A DNA stretch of 56,260 nt, from NCBI GenBank assembly GCA_029936315.1, contig JAPYTD010000028.1, positions 1 through 56,260 on the forward strand, in the 5' to 3' direction. Shown here in pieces: positions 35,430 through 42,690 of the stretch. The position numbers were made by a program, and so were the translations under genes. The DNA is from Planctomycetota bacterium. Lineage in GTDB: Bacteria > Planctomycetota > UBA1135 > UBA2386. The notes below the pieces were generated by a model that was not told where the DNA came from, made no database searches, and worked only from the letters and a program-made list of their open reading frames with translations. The stretch's first letter is position 1. Each line of letters starts with the position of its first letter.

Positions 35430-35963
35430 GTGAACGTCCTAAAAATCGTTCAGGAAGACCTCGAGATGGACATGACGCCCATGATCGATTGCGTGTTCCT
35501 GCTGATGATCTTCTTCGTATTGGTCATCGATTTGAGTCAAAAGAACCTCGAGGACCTGATCCTGCCGCGGGCAGTGTTCCAGGAGCCCGATGATTCCCCC
35601 CCCGAGAACCGCCCCATCATCAACGTGCTTCAAAACGGCACGGTGGTCTACGGTGGCGCCGTCTTCTTCGACCCAAGCGTCGACGGCAAGGACTACAAGA
35701 AGATCAAGCAGCTGCTGCTCGACATCCGCGTCAAGGGCGTTGCCGAGAAGACTCTGAAACTGGTCCAGAAGGACGTCGGAGGTGCCTTTGTCGAGGTCAT
35801 CGACGATCCGATCCTGATCCGCGCCGACAAGTGGACCGAATGGCACTTCGTCGGTGAGATCATGAAGCAATGCAGCCAGCCGGACATCGCGTTCTGGAAG
35901 GTGCAACTCGCACTATCTGACGTTGACAAGGAAACCGGCGAAAAGAACGAGGCCCTAAAGTGA
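35430..35963 (+). CDS. ExbD/TolR-type motor protein 1
   Basis: A GTG start with GGAG about 11 bases upstream gives 177 residues. The cytoplasmic lead is followed by DMTPMIDCVFLLMIFFVLVI, the single membrane helix of the family, with the proton-carrying Asp20. The periplasmic domain (about 45-160) is longer than the usual ExbD and carries an acidic segment (PDDSPPENRP) and a C-terminal part ending LSDVDKETGEKNEALK. A run of eight C at 35596-35603 lies in the coding frame. The stop overlaps the next start by four bases (GTGA), so both ExbD proteins are made together. Confidence 0.9.
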   Translation: MNVLKIVQEDLEMDMTPMIDCVFLLMIFFVLVIDLSQKNLEDLILPRAVFQEPDDSPPENRPIINVLQNGTVVYGGAVFFDPSVDGKDYKKIKQLLLDIRVKGVAEKTLKLVQKDVGGAFVEVIDDPILIRADKWTEWHFVGEIMKQCSQPDIAFWKVQLALSDVDKETGEKNEALK

Positions 35964-36508
35964 CCGCACTAGAAGACGCACAAGAAGAAGCCAAGATGGA
36001 CATGACGCCGATGATCGACGTCGTGTTCCTGATGATCATCTTCTTCATCTGCATTGAGTTTAAGGTGCTCGAATCCAAGCTCGACGCGTTCTTGCCAACC
36101 GACAAGGGCAGCCAGAACACGGTCGTTGAGCCCGAAGAACAGCTCTCGATCAAGATCCGCGTCGAAACCAAGGGCACGCCGGACTACAGCAAGTACGGGG
36201 GCAAGGGCATCAACGATAACACCGGACGACCCAACCGCTTCGTGCTGAAGGGTCACAAGGTGCGCTGGGAAGTCGGCCCGAAGCCGCTTGGCAGCATCGA
36301 AGCCGTCAAGGCTGAGCTGGATCGCATCGCCAATGACCCCAACAGCTTGATCCCGGACAAGAAGACCGGCGGCAAGAAGTTGATGTCCTGCGTGATCGAG
36401 GCCTACCCGGGCACCTTCTACGAAGACGTTGCCAAGACCAACGACGCTGCCAACGCGGCAGGGTTCAAAGAGGTCAACTTCGGCGGCGGCCTCGGCCCGG
36501 GCAAGTAG
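35960..36508 (+). CDS. ExbD/TolR-type motor protein 2
   Basis: The GTG at 35960 overlaps the stop of the first ExbD gene. The 182-residue product starts with the same layout: acidic lead, then MDMTPMIDVVFLMIIFFICI with Asp20 at the same number. Its periplasmic part differs strongly from ExbD 1 (KIRVETKGTPDYSKYGGKG; LMSCVIEAYPGTFYEDVAKT) and has one Cys. One ExbB with two different ExbD-type proteins is the same subunit scheme as the AglRQS gliding motor of Myxococcus. Whether this motor does a similar task is inference. A strong terminator follows at 36554. Confidence 0.92.
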   Translation: MTALEDAQEEAKMDMTPMIDVVFLMIIFFICIEFKVLESKLDAFLPTDKGSQNTVVEPEEQLSIKIRVETKGTPDYSKYGGKGINDNTGRPNRFVLKGHKVRWEVGPKPLGSIEAVKAELDRIANDPNSLIPDKKTGGKKLMSCVIEAYPGTFYEDVAKTNDAANAAGFKEVNFGGGLGPGK

Positions 36509-36553
36509 CCCGCGATTGCTCGCATGACCGGCTAGCTGCCTCGGCAGCTGACC

Positions 36554-36598
36554 ACCGCAACAGGCTCACACCGGCTGGTGTGGGCCTGTTGCGGTTTT
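36554..36598 (+). terminator. Strong rho-independent terminator after ExbD 2
   Basis: A 19-base stem (ACCGCAACAGGCTCACACC with its complement, one G-T pair) closes a 4-base loop GGCT and is followed by TTTT. It ends the TPR-ExbB-ExbD transcript. Confidence 0.95.
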
Positions 36599-36599
36599 G

Positions 36600-36623
36600 G
36601 CCCGATCTGCCGGCAGATCGGGC
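36600..36623. promoter_or_regulatory. 24-base perfect palindrome
   Basis: Half-site GCCCGATCTGCC is followed directly by its exact reverse complement, with no spacer. No T-run follows on either strand, so it is not a standard terminator. It lies just after a terminator and about 440 bases before secretin 2, so it may be an operator for a dimeric regulator or a second RNA hairpin. Confidence 0.6.
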
Positions 36624-37061
36624 GCCTTCGCCCTATTCCGGGGCACAATCCCCGAGCATCGACGAACCCGCCAAATCGGCCGCTACATGGCCGCCGCAAG
36701 CTCTTTGCCGAGAGCCGTGGAGAAAAACACTGCTCGCCCAAACACGCCGACAGATGATTGGCCCTTGGCGCTCACCACAACCCGAAAAACCGCTGGAACG
36801 ACCCGTCCACCGCAGCTACGTTTTGCCCCCTTGTGACGGGTTCTCCCCCGGTTTGTCCGCCGCAAGAAACGTCCGTATCGTGTTGTCGCAAGTCCCTCTC
36901 GACCGGTCGCGTGTGAAACGTCCCCTCTCACATGCGGCGATGCCCCCACATCGTGTTCGTACACCGATCGCTTGTCCTCAACATTGCAATTCTCAACATT
37001 GCAGTGAGCTCCACACTCGTGGGGCTCAATCGCATTCTGCTTACGCACCGAGCGTGAAACG
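36624..37061 (+). promoter_or_regulatory. Leader of second secretin gene
   Basis: About 440 non-coding bases. The direct repeats at 36977-37003 are the only clear structure. The frames that run through the region look like noise. A promoter for secretin 2 must be here or at the palindrome, because a terminator precedes it, but no core boxes stand out. Confidence 0.4.
36977..37003 (+). repeat. Two 12-base direct repeats upstream of secretin 2
   Basis: CTCAACATTGCA occurs at 36977-36988 and 36992-37003, exact copies 15 bases apart, 59 bases before the ATG at 37062. The position and spacing suit an activator site or a repeat within the leader. Confidence 0.6.
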
Positions 37062-39662
37062 ATGGCTCTCGAACATCCGCGCCTTCTCGCTGCCTCTCTG
37101 ACGGTTGCCCTCATCGGCACCGCATGCTCCATGCCAACCGATACCTCCACCGGAGTATCGATCGGCACCGACAATGGTGAATCCGCCCCCGCGGGATCGC
37201 CAATGACGGGTAGGACATCCCCTTCTAACCCCGCGAATCAGAGCCCCGGCAATCAGGGTCAAGGACCGCAGGGCGTTGCAGAGCAACGCGCCGCGGCCCT
37301 CGTTGCGCACTGGCTGGAAAACGCCCGCAAGCTTCGCACTCGTGGCGAACTGCAGGCCGCCAAGCTCGAACTGCTGAAAGCCAAGAGGCTCGCTCCGCGC
37401 AACGAAACCGTTGCCGCGCAACTTGCAGCGATTCAGGCAGAACTCGGCGAACCCGCTGGTGTGATCAAGGATTACGTTGACGAGGTCATGCGCCTGCAGG
37501 CCATCGCCGAAGAGCGGGCCCGCGCCACGGTGCAAAGCCAGTTGCAAGACGCGCAACAGCGCATGTCCGACAAGGACTACGCCGGTGCGATCGACGAACT
37601 GCGCCGTGCCGCACTCGGAATCGAGATCAAGGACATCGATTGGGGCGCCATTCCCGCGCAGGTGCAGAGCGCCCGCGACGAAGCCGAGCGGCTCTACGAT
37701 GCACAGGTCCGTGAAAGTCAGGCGTCGCAGAACGCGCAACTGGCCGATCGCCTGCGTCGCGAGTACCAGCGTACCCAAGCCCAGAAGCGCGCCCGCGTCG
37801 ACGGCTTGATCAAGCGTTCGCAGGTTGCCTTCGAAGCCCGCCAGTTCGAGCGTTCGCAAGATCACGCCACGCGTGCCCTTGAGATCGACCCGTCGAACTC
37901 GCTCGCCTCCGAGATGCTCAACGCCGCGACCAAGGCGGCCCGCAACTCGGCCAACGAGAGTTACTGGCGTATCCGTGCCAAAGAGATCCGCAAGATGCTC
38001 GAGGCGCACGAAGAGCTGAAGACGCCACAAACCGACATCTTGGTCATGGACCCGGCCGTCTGGGCGCGCGCCAGCCGCCGCAACACCCGCAGCGGCGGCC
38101 CGAAGGTCATGGACCCTCAGGACCTCGCACTGAGCCAGCAAGTCGCCACCGTTGGCGTAGGTCGCCTGACCTACACCGCTGAGACCGGTGATTACCTGGC
38201 CGTCATCAAGAACCTGAGCCTGCTGACCGGTGTCCAGATCATCACGACGCCGGAAGCCCGCACGGTCATCGATGACGAGAGCCTCATGGTAGTCATCGAG
38301 CTTGCCTCGTCGATGACGCTGAAGGACTTCCTCAACCACATGATCAGTCGCAGCGAAAACCTCGCTTGGACGATCAAGAATGGTGTGGTCGTCATCGGCG
38401 ACAAGTCGCAGGCAGCTGGCACGCTGGTCACCGAGATCTACCCGGTCAAGGACCTGATCTTCAAGCAGACCCAGTTCCTGCCGCCAACGATCCGCGACAT
38501 CCCAACCGAAGACGCCGGCGACATCCCGCGCACCGGCGCCGAGGGTGACGATCCGATCGCCGGCATCGAACTCAGCGAACTGGTCACGACGCTGCAAGAA
38601 GCGACCGACCCGGTTTACTGGACAACCGATGGCGTTGAGATTCGCCCCGAAGACTCAGGCCTGCTGTCCGTCAAGGCCAGCCCCGAGATGCAGGACAAGA
38701 TCGTCAAGGTGCTGAACGACATGCGTCGGTTCCAAACGCCGATCGTCACCATCGACTCGAAGTTCCTGACCATCTCGCGCAACTTCCTGCAAGAGGTCGG
38801 CATTGATATCCGCGGCCTCGGTGGCTCGGGCGCGAAGGGCGACGCCGTCTCGCTGGACGACATCACCAATGGTCTGGTCAACAACGCCTCGCGTGGTCAA
38901 GACAACGGCGGCACCGGGGACCCGGCAGCCAACCCGCTGGCTGGCGCGTTCTTCAACGACGGTAGCGATGGTGACATCCGCGCCCGCACGGAGAACTACT
39001 TCCTCAACGACCTGGGCAAGGTGCTCAGCCCGACTGGTGGTCTGACCGCCGGCTGGACGCTGATCGACGACACCCAACTCAACATGATCCTGCGCGCCGT
39101 CGAGAAGCGCCAGGACGGTGAGATCGTCAACAGCCAGATCCTGTCGGTCGTCAACCGCGGCCGCGGCCACGTCGCCGTCATCAACCAGACGGCTTACATC
39201 CGTGACTTCGACGTCGAGGTCGCGCAGGCGTCGTTCATCGCCGACCCGAAGGTTGACGTCATCCAAGACGGCATCGTGCTCGACGTGCAGCCGGTCATCA
39301 TGAATGACCGCAAGTACATCGTGCTCAACCTCAACCCGACGGTTTCCGAACTCGAGCGCCCGATCCCGACGTTTACGACGTCGCTCGCTGGCTCGACGTT
39401 GCCGGTTACCGTGCAGCTGCCGAACCTCACCGTCACGAACTTCTCGACGACGGTCAAGGTCCCGGATGGCGGCACGGTGCTGCTCGGCGGCCTGCGCCAG
39501 ATCCTGACCCGCGAGCGTCGCGCCGAAGTGCCGCTGCTGGCGCGCCTCCCGCTGATCTCATTCCTGTTCAGGCAGGAAGGTTCGGCCGACGAGAACCGCA
39601 GCCTGATGGTCATGGTTCGCGCGCAGATCACCGACGTGATCGACCCGGACGGTGGCCACTAG
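37062..39662 (+). CDS. Lipoprotein-type secretin with TPR-like N-terminus (paralogue 2)
   Basis: The 866-residue product begins with a signal ending IGTAC, a slightly non-standard lipobox. TPR-like helices (about 80-300; ENARKLRTRGELQAAKLELLKAKRLAP) are followed by MDPAVWARASRR near 328, then STN/N-domain segments (AVIKNLSLLTGVQIITTP; IVKVLNDMRRFQTPIVTID) and the secretin domain (about 660-855) with TTVKVPDGGTVLLGGLRQ and EVPLLARLPLISFLF. It is collinear with the secretin at 27272: the motif TDxxVxDPxxW starts at residue 324 in both, and FFNDGxDGD at 630-631. The two are ancient duplicates around one motor unit and may form one mixed or two separate channels. It ends at a strong terminator. 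Confidence 0.92.
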   Translation: MALEHPRLLAASLTVALIGTACSMPTDTSTGVSIGTDNGESAPAGSPMTGRTSPSNPANQSPGNQGQGPQGVAEQRAAALVAHWLENARKLRTRGELQAAKLELLKAKRLAPRNETVAAQLAAIQAELGEPAGVIKDYVDEVMRLQAIAEERARATVQSQLQDAQQRMSDKDYAGAIDELRRAALGIEIKDIDWGAIPAQVQSARDEAERLYDAQVRESQASQNAQLADRLRREYQRTQAQKRARVDGLIKRSQVAFEARQFERSQDHATRALEIDPSNSLASEMLNAATKAARNSANESYWRIRAKEIRKMLEAHEELKTPQTDILVMDPAVWARASRRNTRSGGPKVMDPQDLALSQQVATVGVGRLTYTAETGDYLAVIKNLSLLTGVQIITTPEARTVIDDESLMVVIELASSMTLKDFLNHMISRSENLAWTIKNGVVVIGDKSQAAGTLVTEIYPVKDLIFKQTQFLPPTIRDIPTEDAGDIPRTGAEGDDPIAGIELSELVTTLQEATDPVYWTTDGVEIRPEDSGLLSVKASPEMQDKIVKVLNDMRRFQTPIVTIDSKFLTISRNFLQEVGIDIRGLGGSGAKGDAVSLDDITNGLVNNASRGQDNGGTGDPAANPLAGAFFNDGSDGDIRARTENYFLNDLGKVLSPTGGLTAGWTLIDDTQLNMILRAVEKRQDGEIVNSQILSVVNRGRGHVAVINQTAYIRDFDVEVAQASFIADPKVDVIQDGIVLDVQPVIMNDRKYIVLNLNPTVSELERPIPTFTTSLAGSTLPVTVQLPNLTVTNFSTTVKVPDGGTVLLGGLRQILTRERRAEVPLLARLPLISFLFRQEGSADENRSLMVMVRAQITDVIDPDGGH

Positions 39663-39711
39663 GACAGCTGACCACTAGCCAGACTGAGCAAGCGCCCGGG
39701 CATCGCTCGGG

Positions 39712-39750
39712 AACCCAATCGAGCCGCTGACCGCGGCTCGTTTGGGTTTT
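39712..39750 (+). terminator. Rho-independent terminator after secretin 2
   Basis: A 16-base stem with one mismatch (AACCCAATCGAGCCGC against the arm at 39733-39748) closes a 5-base loop; four T follow. Its tail TTTTGGG is like those of the terminators at 29965 and 36554. Confidence 0.88.
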
Positions 39751-39887
39751 GGGGAGACTGATTGCGGATCCCGGCCCTTGCCCGGCCACCATGTATGACC
39801 GACAACTAGGCACTTCCCAAGCCTTGCCTCGCTGGCCACCTCCCTCTTGATCCACCTCCCCCAACCGGACTTGGCAAGAGCACCACG

Positions 39888-40607
39888 ATGACCAAGCCCC
39901 TCGACGCCATCTTCTTCGACATCGACGACACGCTGTTCTCGACGACCGTGTTTGCCGACAAGGCGCGCCGCAATGCCATCGACGCGATGATCCGGGCCGG
40001 CCTCAACACCAAGCGGGCCGACGCGATCAGAGAGCTCGAAGACGTCATCCAAGAATTCTCGAGCAACTACGGTGGCCACTTCGACAAGGTTCTCGACCGC
40101 CTCGGCGTCGATTCGCACCAAGGCAACAACCGAGCCGTCATCGTCGCCGCCGGCGTCGTCGGCTACCACGGCACCAAGGAGAGTGACCTCAAGGTCTACG
40201 ACGACGTCTACAGCACCCTGCAGTGGCTCTCCAGCAAGCCGCTCACCCGCGGCATCATCTCCGCCGGCTTCACGATCAAGCAGGCCGAGAAGCTGGTCCG
40301 CCTCGGCGTGCTCGAGTTCGTCACCGCTTCCGCCGTCTTCTTCACCGACCAAGTGGGCTTCAGCAAACCCAACCCCAAGCTCTATCGCCGCGTCCTCGAG
40401 ACCCTCGACCTGCAACCTGAACGCTGCGTCTACGTCGGCGACAACCCCACCCACGACATCGACCCCTGCAACAACGACGGCTGGACTACCGTGCGCATCC
40501 GCCGCAGCGGCCGCTACGCCAAAAAGGAGGGCCAAACCACGCCCGACTACGAAATCCGCGATTTCCTAGAACTCCGCCGCATCCTAGAAACCGACTTCAA
40601 CCTCTAG
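39888..40607 (+). CDS. HAD-superfamily phosphatase, subfamily IA
   Basis: The 239-residue cytoplasmic enzyme carries the nucleophile motif FFDIDDTLF (Asp11, Asp13). The other motifs are Ser in IISAG, Lys in SKPNPKLY, and the acidic pair in YVGDNPTHDIDPC. The helical cap (about 25-110) is of type C1, and the length and motif spacing recall the TIGR02253 group. It would remove phosphate from a small metabolite; the substrate is unknown. It follows secretin 2 after a terminator and converges on the actin operon. Alternative codons and base composition are like its neighbours. Confidence 0.92.
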   Translation: MTKPLDAIFFDIDDTLFSTTVFADKARRNAIDAMIRAGLNTKRADAIRELEDVIQEFSSNYGGHFDKVLDRLGVDSHQGNNRAVIVAAGVVGYHGTKESDLKVYDDVYSTLQWLSSKPLTRGIISAGFTIKQAEKLVRLGVLEFVTASAVFFTDQVGFSKPNPKLYRRVLETLDLQPERCVYVGDNPTHDIDPCNNDGWTTVRIRRSGRYAKKEGQTTPDYEIRDFLELRRILETDFNL

Positions 40608-40663
40608 CCCCGCGGCGATAACGCCCAAGCCGTGCCGCCCACAAGGTACGGCCCCGCCAACCC

Positions 40664-40760
40664 AACACCCCTACTCGGGTATGCCGCGCAAGCGGCTAGA
40701 TGCCAGCACCAGGGCCACCCCGAACACTCCGTACTCAGGGCGCGCCACGAACGCGGCTAG
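40664..40760 (+). repeat. Imperfect direct repeat between convergent genes
   Basis: Two related blocks of about 36-38 bases start at 40664 (AACACCCCTACTCGGG) and 40723 (AACACTCCGTACTCAGGG) and both end in GCGGCTAG. The copies differ at many positions. They fill the gap between the HAD phosphatase and the actin gene. No frame is conserved between them. Confidence 0.5.
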
Positions 40761-40768
40761 GGCGAGCC

Positions 40769-41842
40769 CTACTTGAGCTGCTCCCAGAAGTCTTCCGGCA
40801 TGTCGTGGGCAATCTTTAACGCGCCATTGCTACCACCATAGACCGGCTCTTCGATGCGGATGACCTTGCCACCGCCGAGGCGCTCGTTCATCGCCTTCTC
40901 GACTGCGGTATCGAGCCCCTTCACCATCGAGCCACCGCCGGCGAGCAACACGCGCCCCTTCAGCTTGGCTTGGAACTCCGGGTCAAACGTCGCAATCAAG
41001 CGACGCAGCCCTTCGAGGATTGGCTCGATCAGAACGGTACACGCAGTCTTCAGCTGGTCCGTTAGGTCGAACGGCGTCGGCTTGCCGTCGACCGGCAGGT
41101 CTACCACGACACGCTCGGCGGCCTCACCGACGAAGCCGTATCGTTCCTTGATGTCCTTGATCATCTGCACAGTGAACTGCGCACCGGGACAAGTGTCCTG
41201 GATCTGCTTGGCGAGCTCCGCGTCGACGGCATCGCCTGCTGTGTCGAACATCAGCTGATCAGTCTCTTCAGGCATCGTGCCGTGCATCCGACAGAGGTCG
41301 GTGGTGCCGGCACCGATATCGACAACGAGCACGTCTTCCAGCCAGTCGAGGCCGTAGGCGACCGCGAACGGCTCGCTGCACAGCATGACGGAGTCGACGT
41401 GCTCACGCGCAGCCTCGATGATCGCTTCACGGTTGTGGATCGACGCCTTGGCTGGCGCACCAATCACGCAGTAGACCAGTTCGTCGGCGCGCGGCTTGGC
41501 AATGCGAATGGCCTCGCCGATCAGGTCGCGGGCCGCCTTCAGGTTGGCCTTGGACTCAGCATCCGCATCGTCACCCATCTTGATAACGCCCTTCTCGAGC
41601 GGCCTGTATAACTTGAGTGATAGGCGCCTCTCGATCGCATCCTTGCCGAACAGGACATCCTTCTTCAGCAACTTCATGCTGACAATGTCCTTCGGGTAAC
41701 CCACCGTTGAATAGACCGTCTCGCGCACACCGTTGCTCGCCGACACCGACGTGCGCGACGTGCCAAAATCCATGCCGATATAGAGCACGCCGTGGTCTTT
41801 CTTGACCTCGCCCGCCTCACCTGTGTCTTTGCTATCAGTCAT
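40769..41842 (-). CDS. MamK-like bacterial actin filament protein
   Basis: The 357-residue product has the actin ATPase motifs: phosphate 1 IGMDFGTSRTSVS (22-34), phosphate 2 VVDIGAGTTD (173-182) and adenosine loop LLAGGGSMVKGL (299-310). Several blocks agree with MamK as I recall it rather than MreB, FtsA or ParM: STVGYPKDIVSMKLL, YRPLEKGVIK, SEPFAVAYGLDWL, GTMPEETDQ and the ending MPEDFWEQL. MamK forms dynamic cytoplasmic filaments that position magnetosomes, but no mam genes are nearby, so it may organise another cargo. AGGGAG lies about 9 bases before the ATG. It is the last gene of an operon with a coiled-coil protein (50 bases upstream) and a ParA-like ATPase. Confidence 0.85.
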   Translation of the reverse strand: MTDSKDTGEAGEVKKDHGVLYIGMDFGTSRTSVSASNGVRETVYSTVGYPKDIVSMKLLKKDVLFGKDAIERRLSLKLYRPLEKGVIKMGDDADAESKANLKAARDLIGEAIRIAKPRADELVYCVIGAPAKASIHNREAIIEAAREHVDSVMLCSEPFAVAYGLDWLEDVLVVDIGAGTTDLCRMHGTMPEETDQLMFDTAGDAVDAELAKQIQDTCPGAQFTVQMIKDIKERYGFVGEAAERVVVDLPVDGKPTPFDLTDQLKTACTVLIEPILEGLRRLIATFDPEFQAKLKGRVLLAGGGSMVKGLDTAVEKAMNERLGGGKVIRIEEPVYGGSNGALKIAHDMPEDFWEQLK

Positions 41843-41892
41843 CGTTTCGTAATCTCCCTAACGCGAACCTCGGCAGCGGCTCCAGCAAGTGC

Positions 41893-42687
41893 TTATGCAC
41901 CCTTGCCGCGCTTCTGCAGTTTCAAATTGGCCTTGAAGAGGTCCACCATCAATTCTCTCTTCTTGCCGGCGTGGGAATCGGAACCATCAAGTCCCTGCAC
42001 CTCGCGGTAAATGGACGAGATACCCCTGTCGAACTGCTTCATCGTCGATGCCTGTTGCAGGCGTTGTTCCGTCGTCACCAGAGTGTCGTTGAGCTTCTTG
42101 ATGCGCCGTTGAAGGTTGCCGACCTCGCGATCCTGAAGGGCCTTGCGGGCAACTTCTGCCTCTTCGCGCTCCCCGGACACGACGTCCATGACCAGCTCCA
42201 TCAGGCGCTCCTCGACGCTACTAACCGAAGCGTCACCCGACTCGGCAAACGAACGGCAGATCTCGGCGACCTTCATCGCAATCGCCTGATTTTCGCCGCT
42301 GTAGCGAGTCACGAGTTCCATCGCGTCCTGCTCAAGTTTGACTCTGAGCAAGCTGCGCTTTTCACCCAACTCGCGCCGCATCAGGTCGATCTCTTCTTCA
42401 GCCCGCTCGCGAGCTTGTTCGATCTGCGACTTCTCGCGCTGCAGGTCCTCATTGCTGCGCAGCAACCGCAAGAACTCGGCTTTCGTCGATTCGGCAACCG
42501 CGTCGCGATCGATACCTACCATGCGGGATTTGAGGCTGCGGTGCACCGCCGCCTCGATCAGCGCAATGATCCGGTCAACGCCCAGAACGTTGACGTTCTG
42601 CACACCCTTCTTCTTGAGCTTGTCCAGCGATGTCCGAAACGACATCTGCCGCACGGCATCCTTCAGCGTCTCCTTGAAGCCAGCCAA
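41893..42687 (-). CDS. Coiled-coil protein of the actin operon
   Basis: The 264-residue product starts at a TTG three bases after the upstream stop, with GAGAGG about 9-14 bases before it. Residues about 60-130 (LQREKSQIEQARERAEEEID and onward) and about 175-225 form coiled coils. A basic N-terminus (KETLKDAVRQMSF) and a lysine-rich C-terminus (LFKANLKLQKRGKGA) could touch membrane, DNA or the filament. No known domain is recognised. Its place between a ParA-like ATPase and a MamK-like actin suggests that it links the two or attaches the filament to its cargo. Confidence 0.8.
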   Translation of the reverse strand: MAGFKETLKDAVRQMSFRTSLDKLKKKGVQNVNVLGVDRIIALIEAAVHRSLKSRMVGIDRDAVAESTKAEFLRLLRSNEDLQREKSQIEQARERAEEEIDLMRRELGEKRSLLRVKLEQDAMELVTRYSGENQAIAMKVAEICRSFAESGDASVSSVEERLMELVMDVVSGEREEAEVARKALQDREVGNLQRRIKKLNDTLVTTEQRLQQASTMKQFDRGISSIYREVQGLDGSDSHAGKKRELMVDLFKANLKLQKRGKGA

Positions 42688-42690
42688 TCG

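Noticed and set aside
37041-38597. 518-residue antisense frame
   Set aside because: Complement of secretin 2 with the same shadow composition.
40769-41842. Actin gene as mreB or ftsA
   Set aside because: The conserved blocks around the phosphate motifs and the C-terminus fit MamK, and mreCD or fts neighbours are absent.
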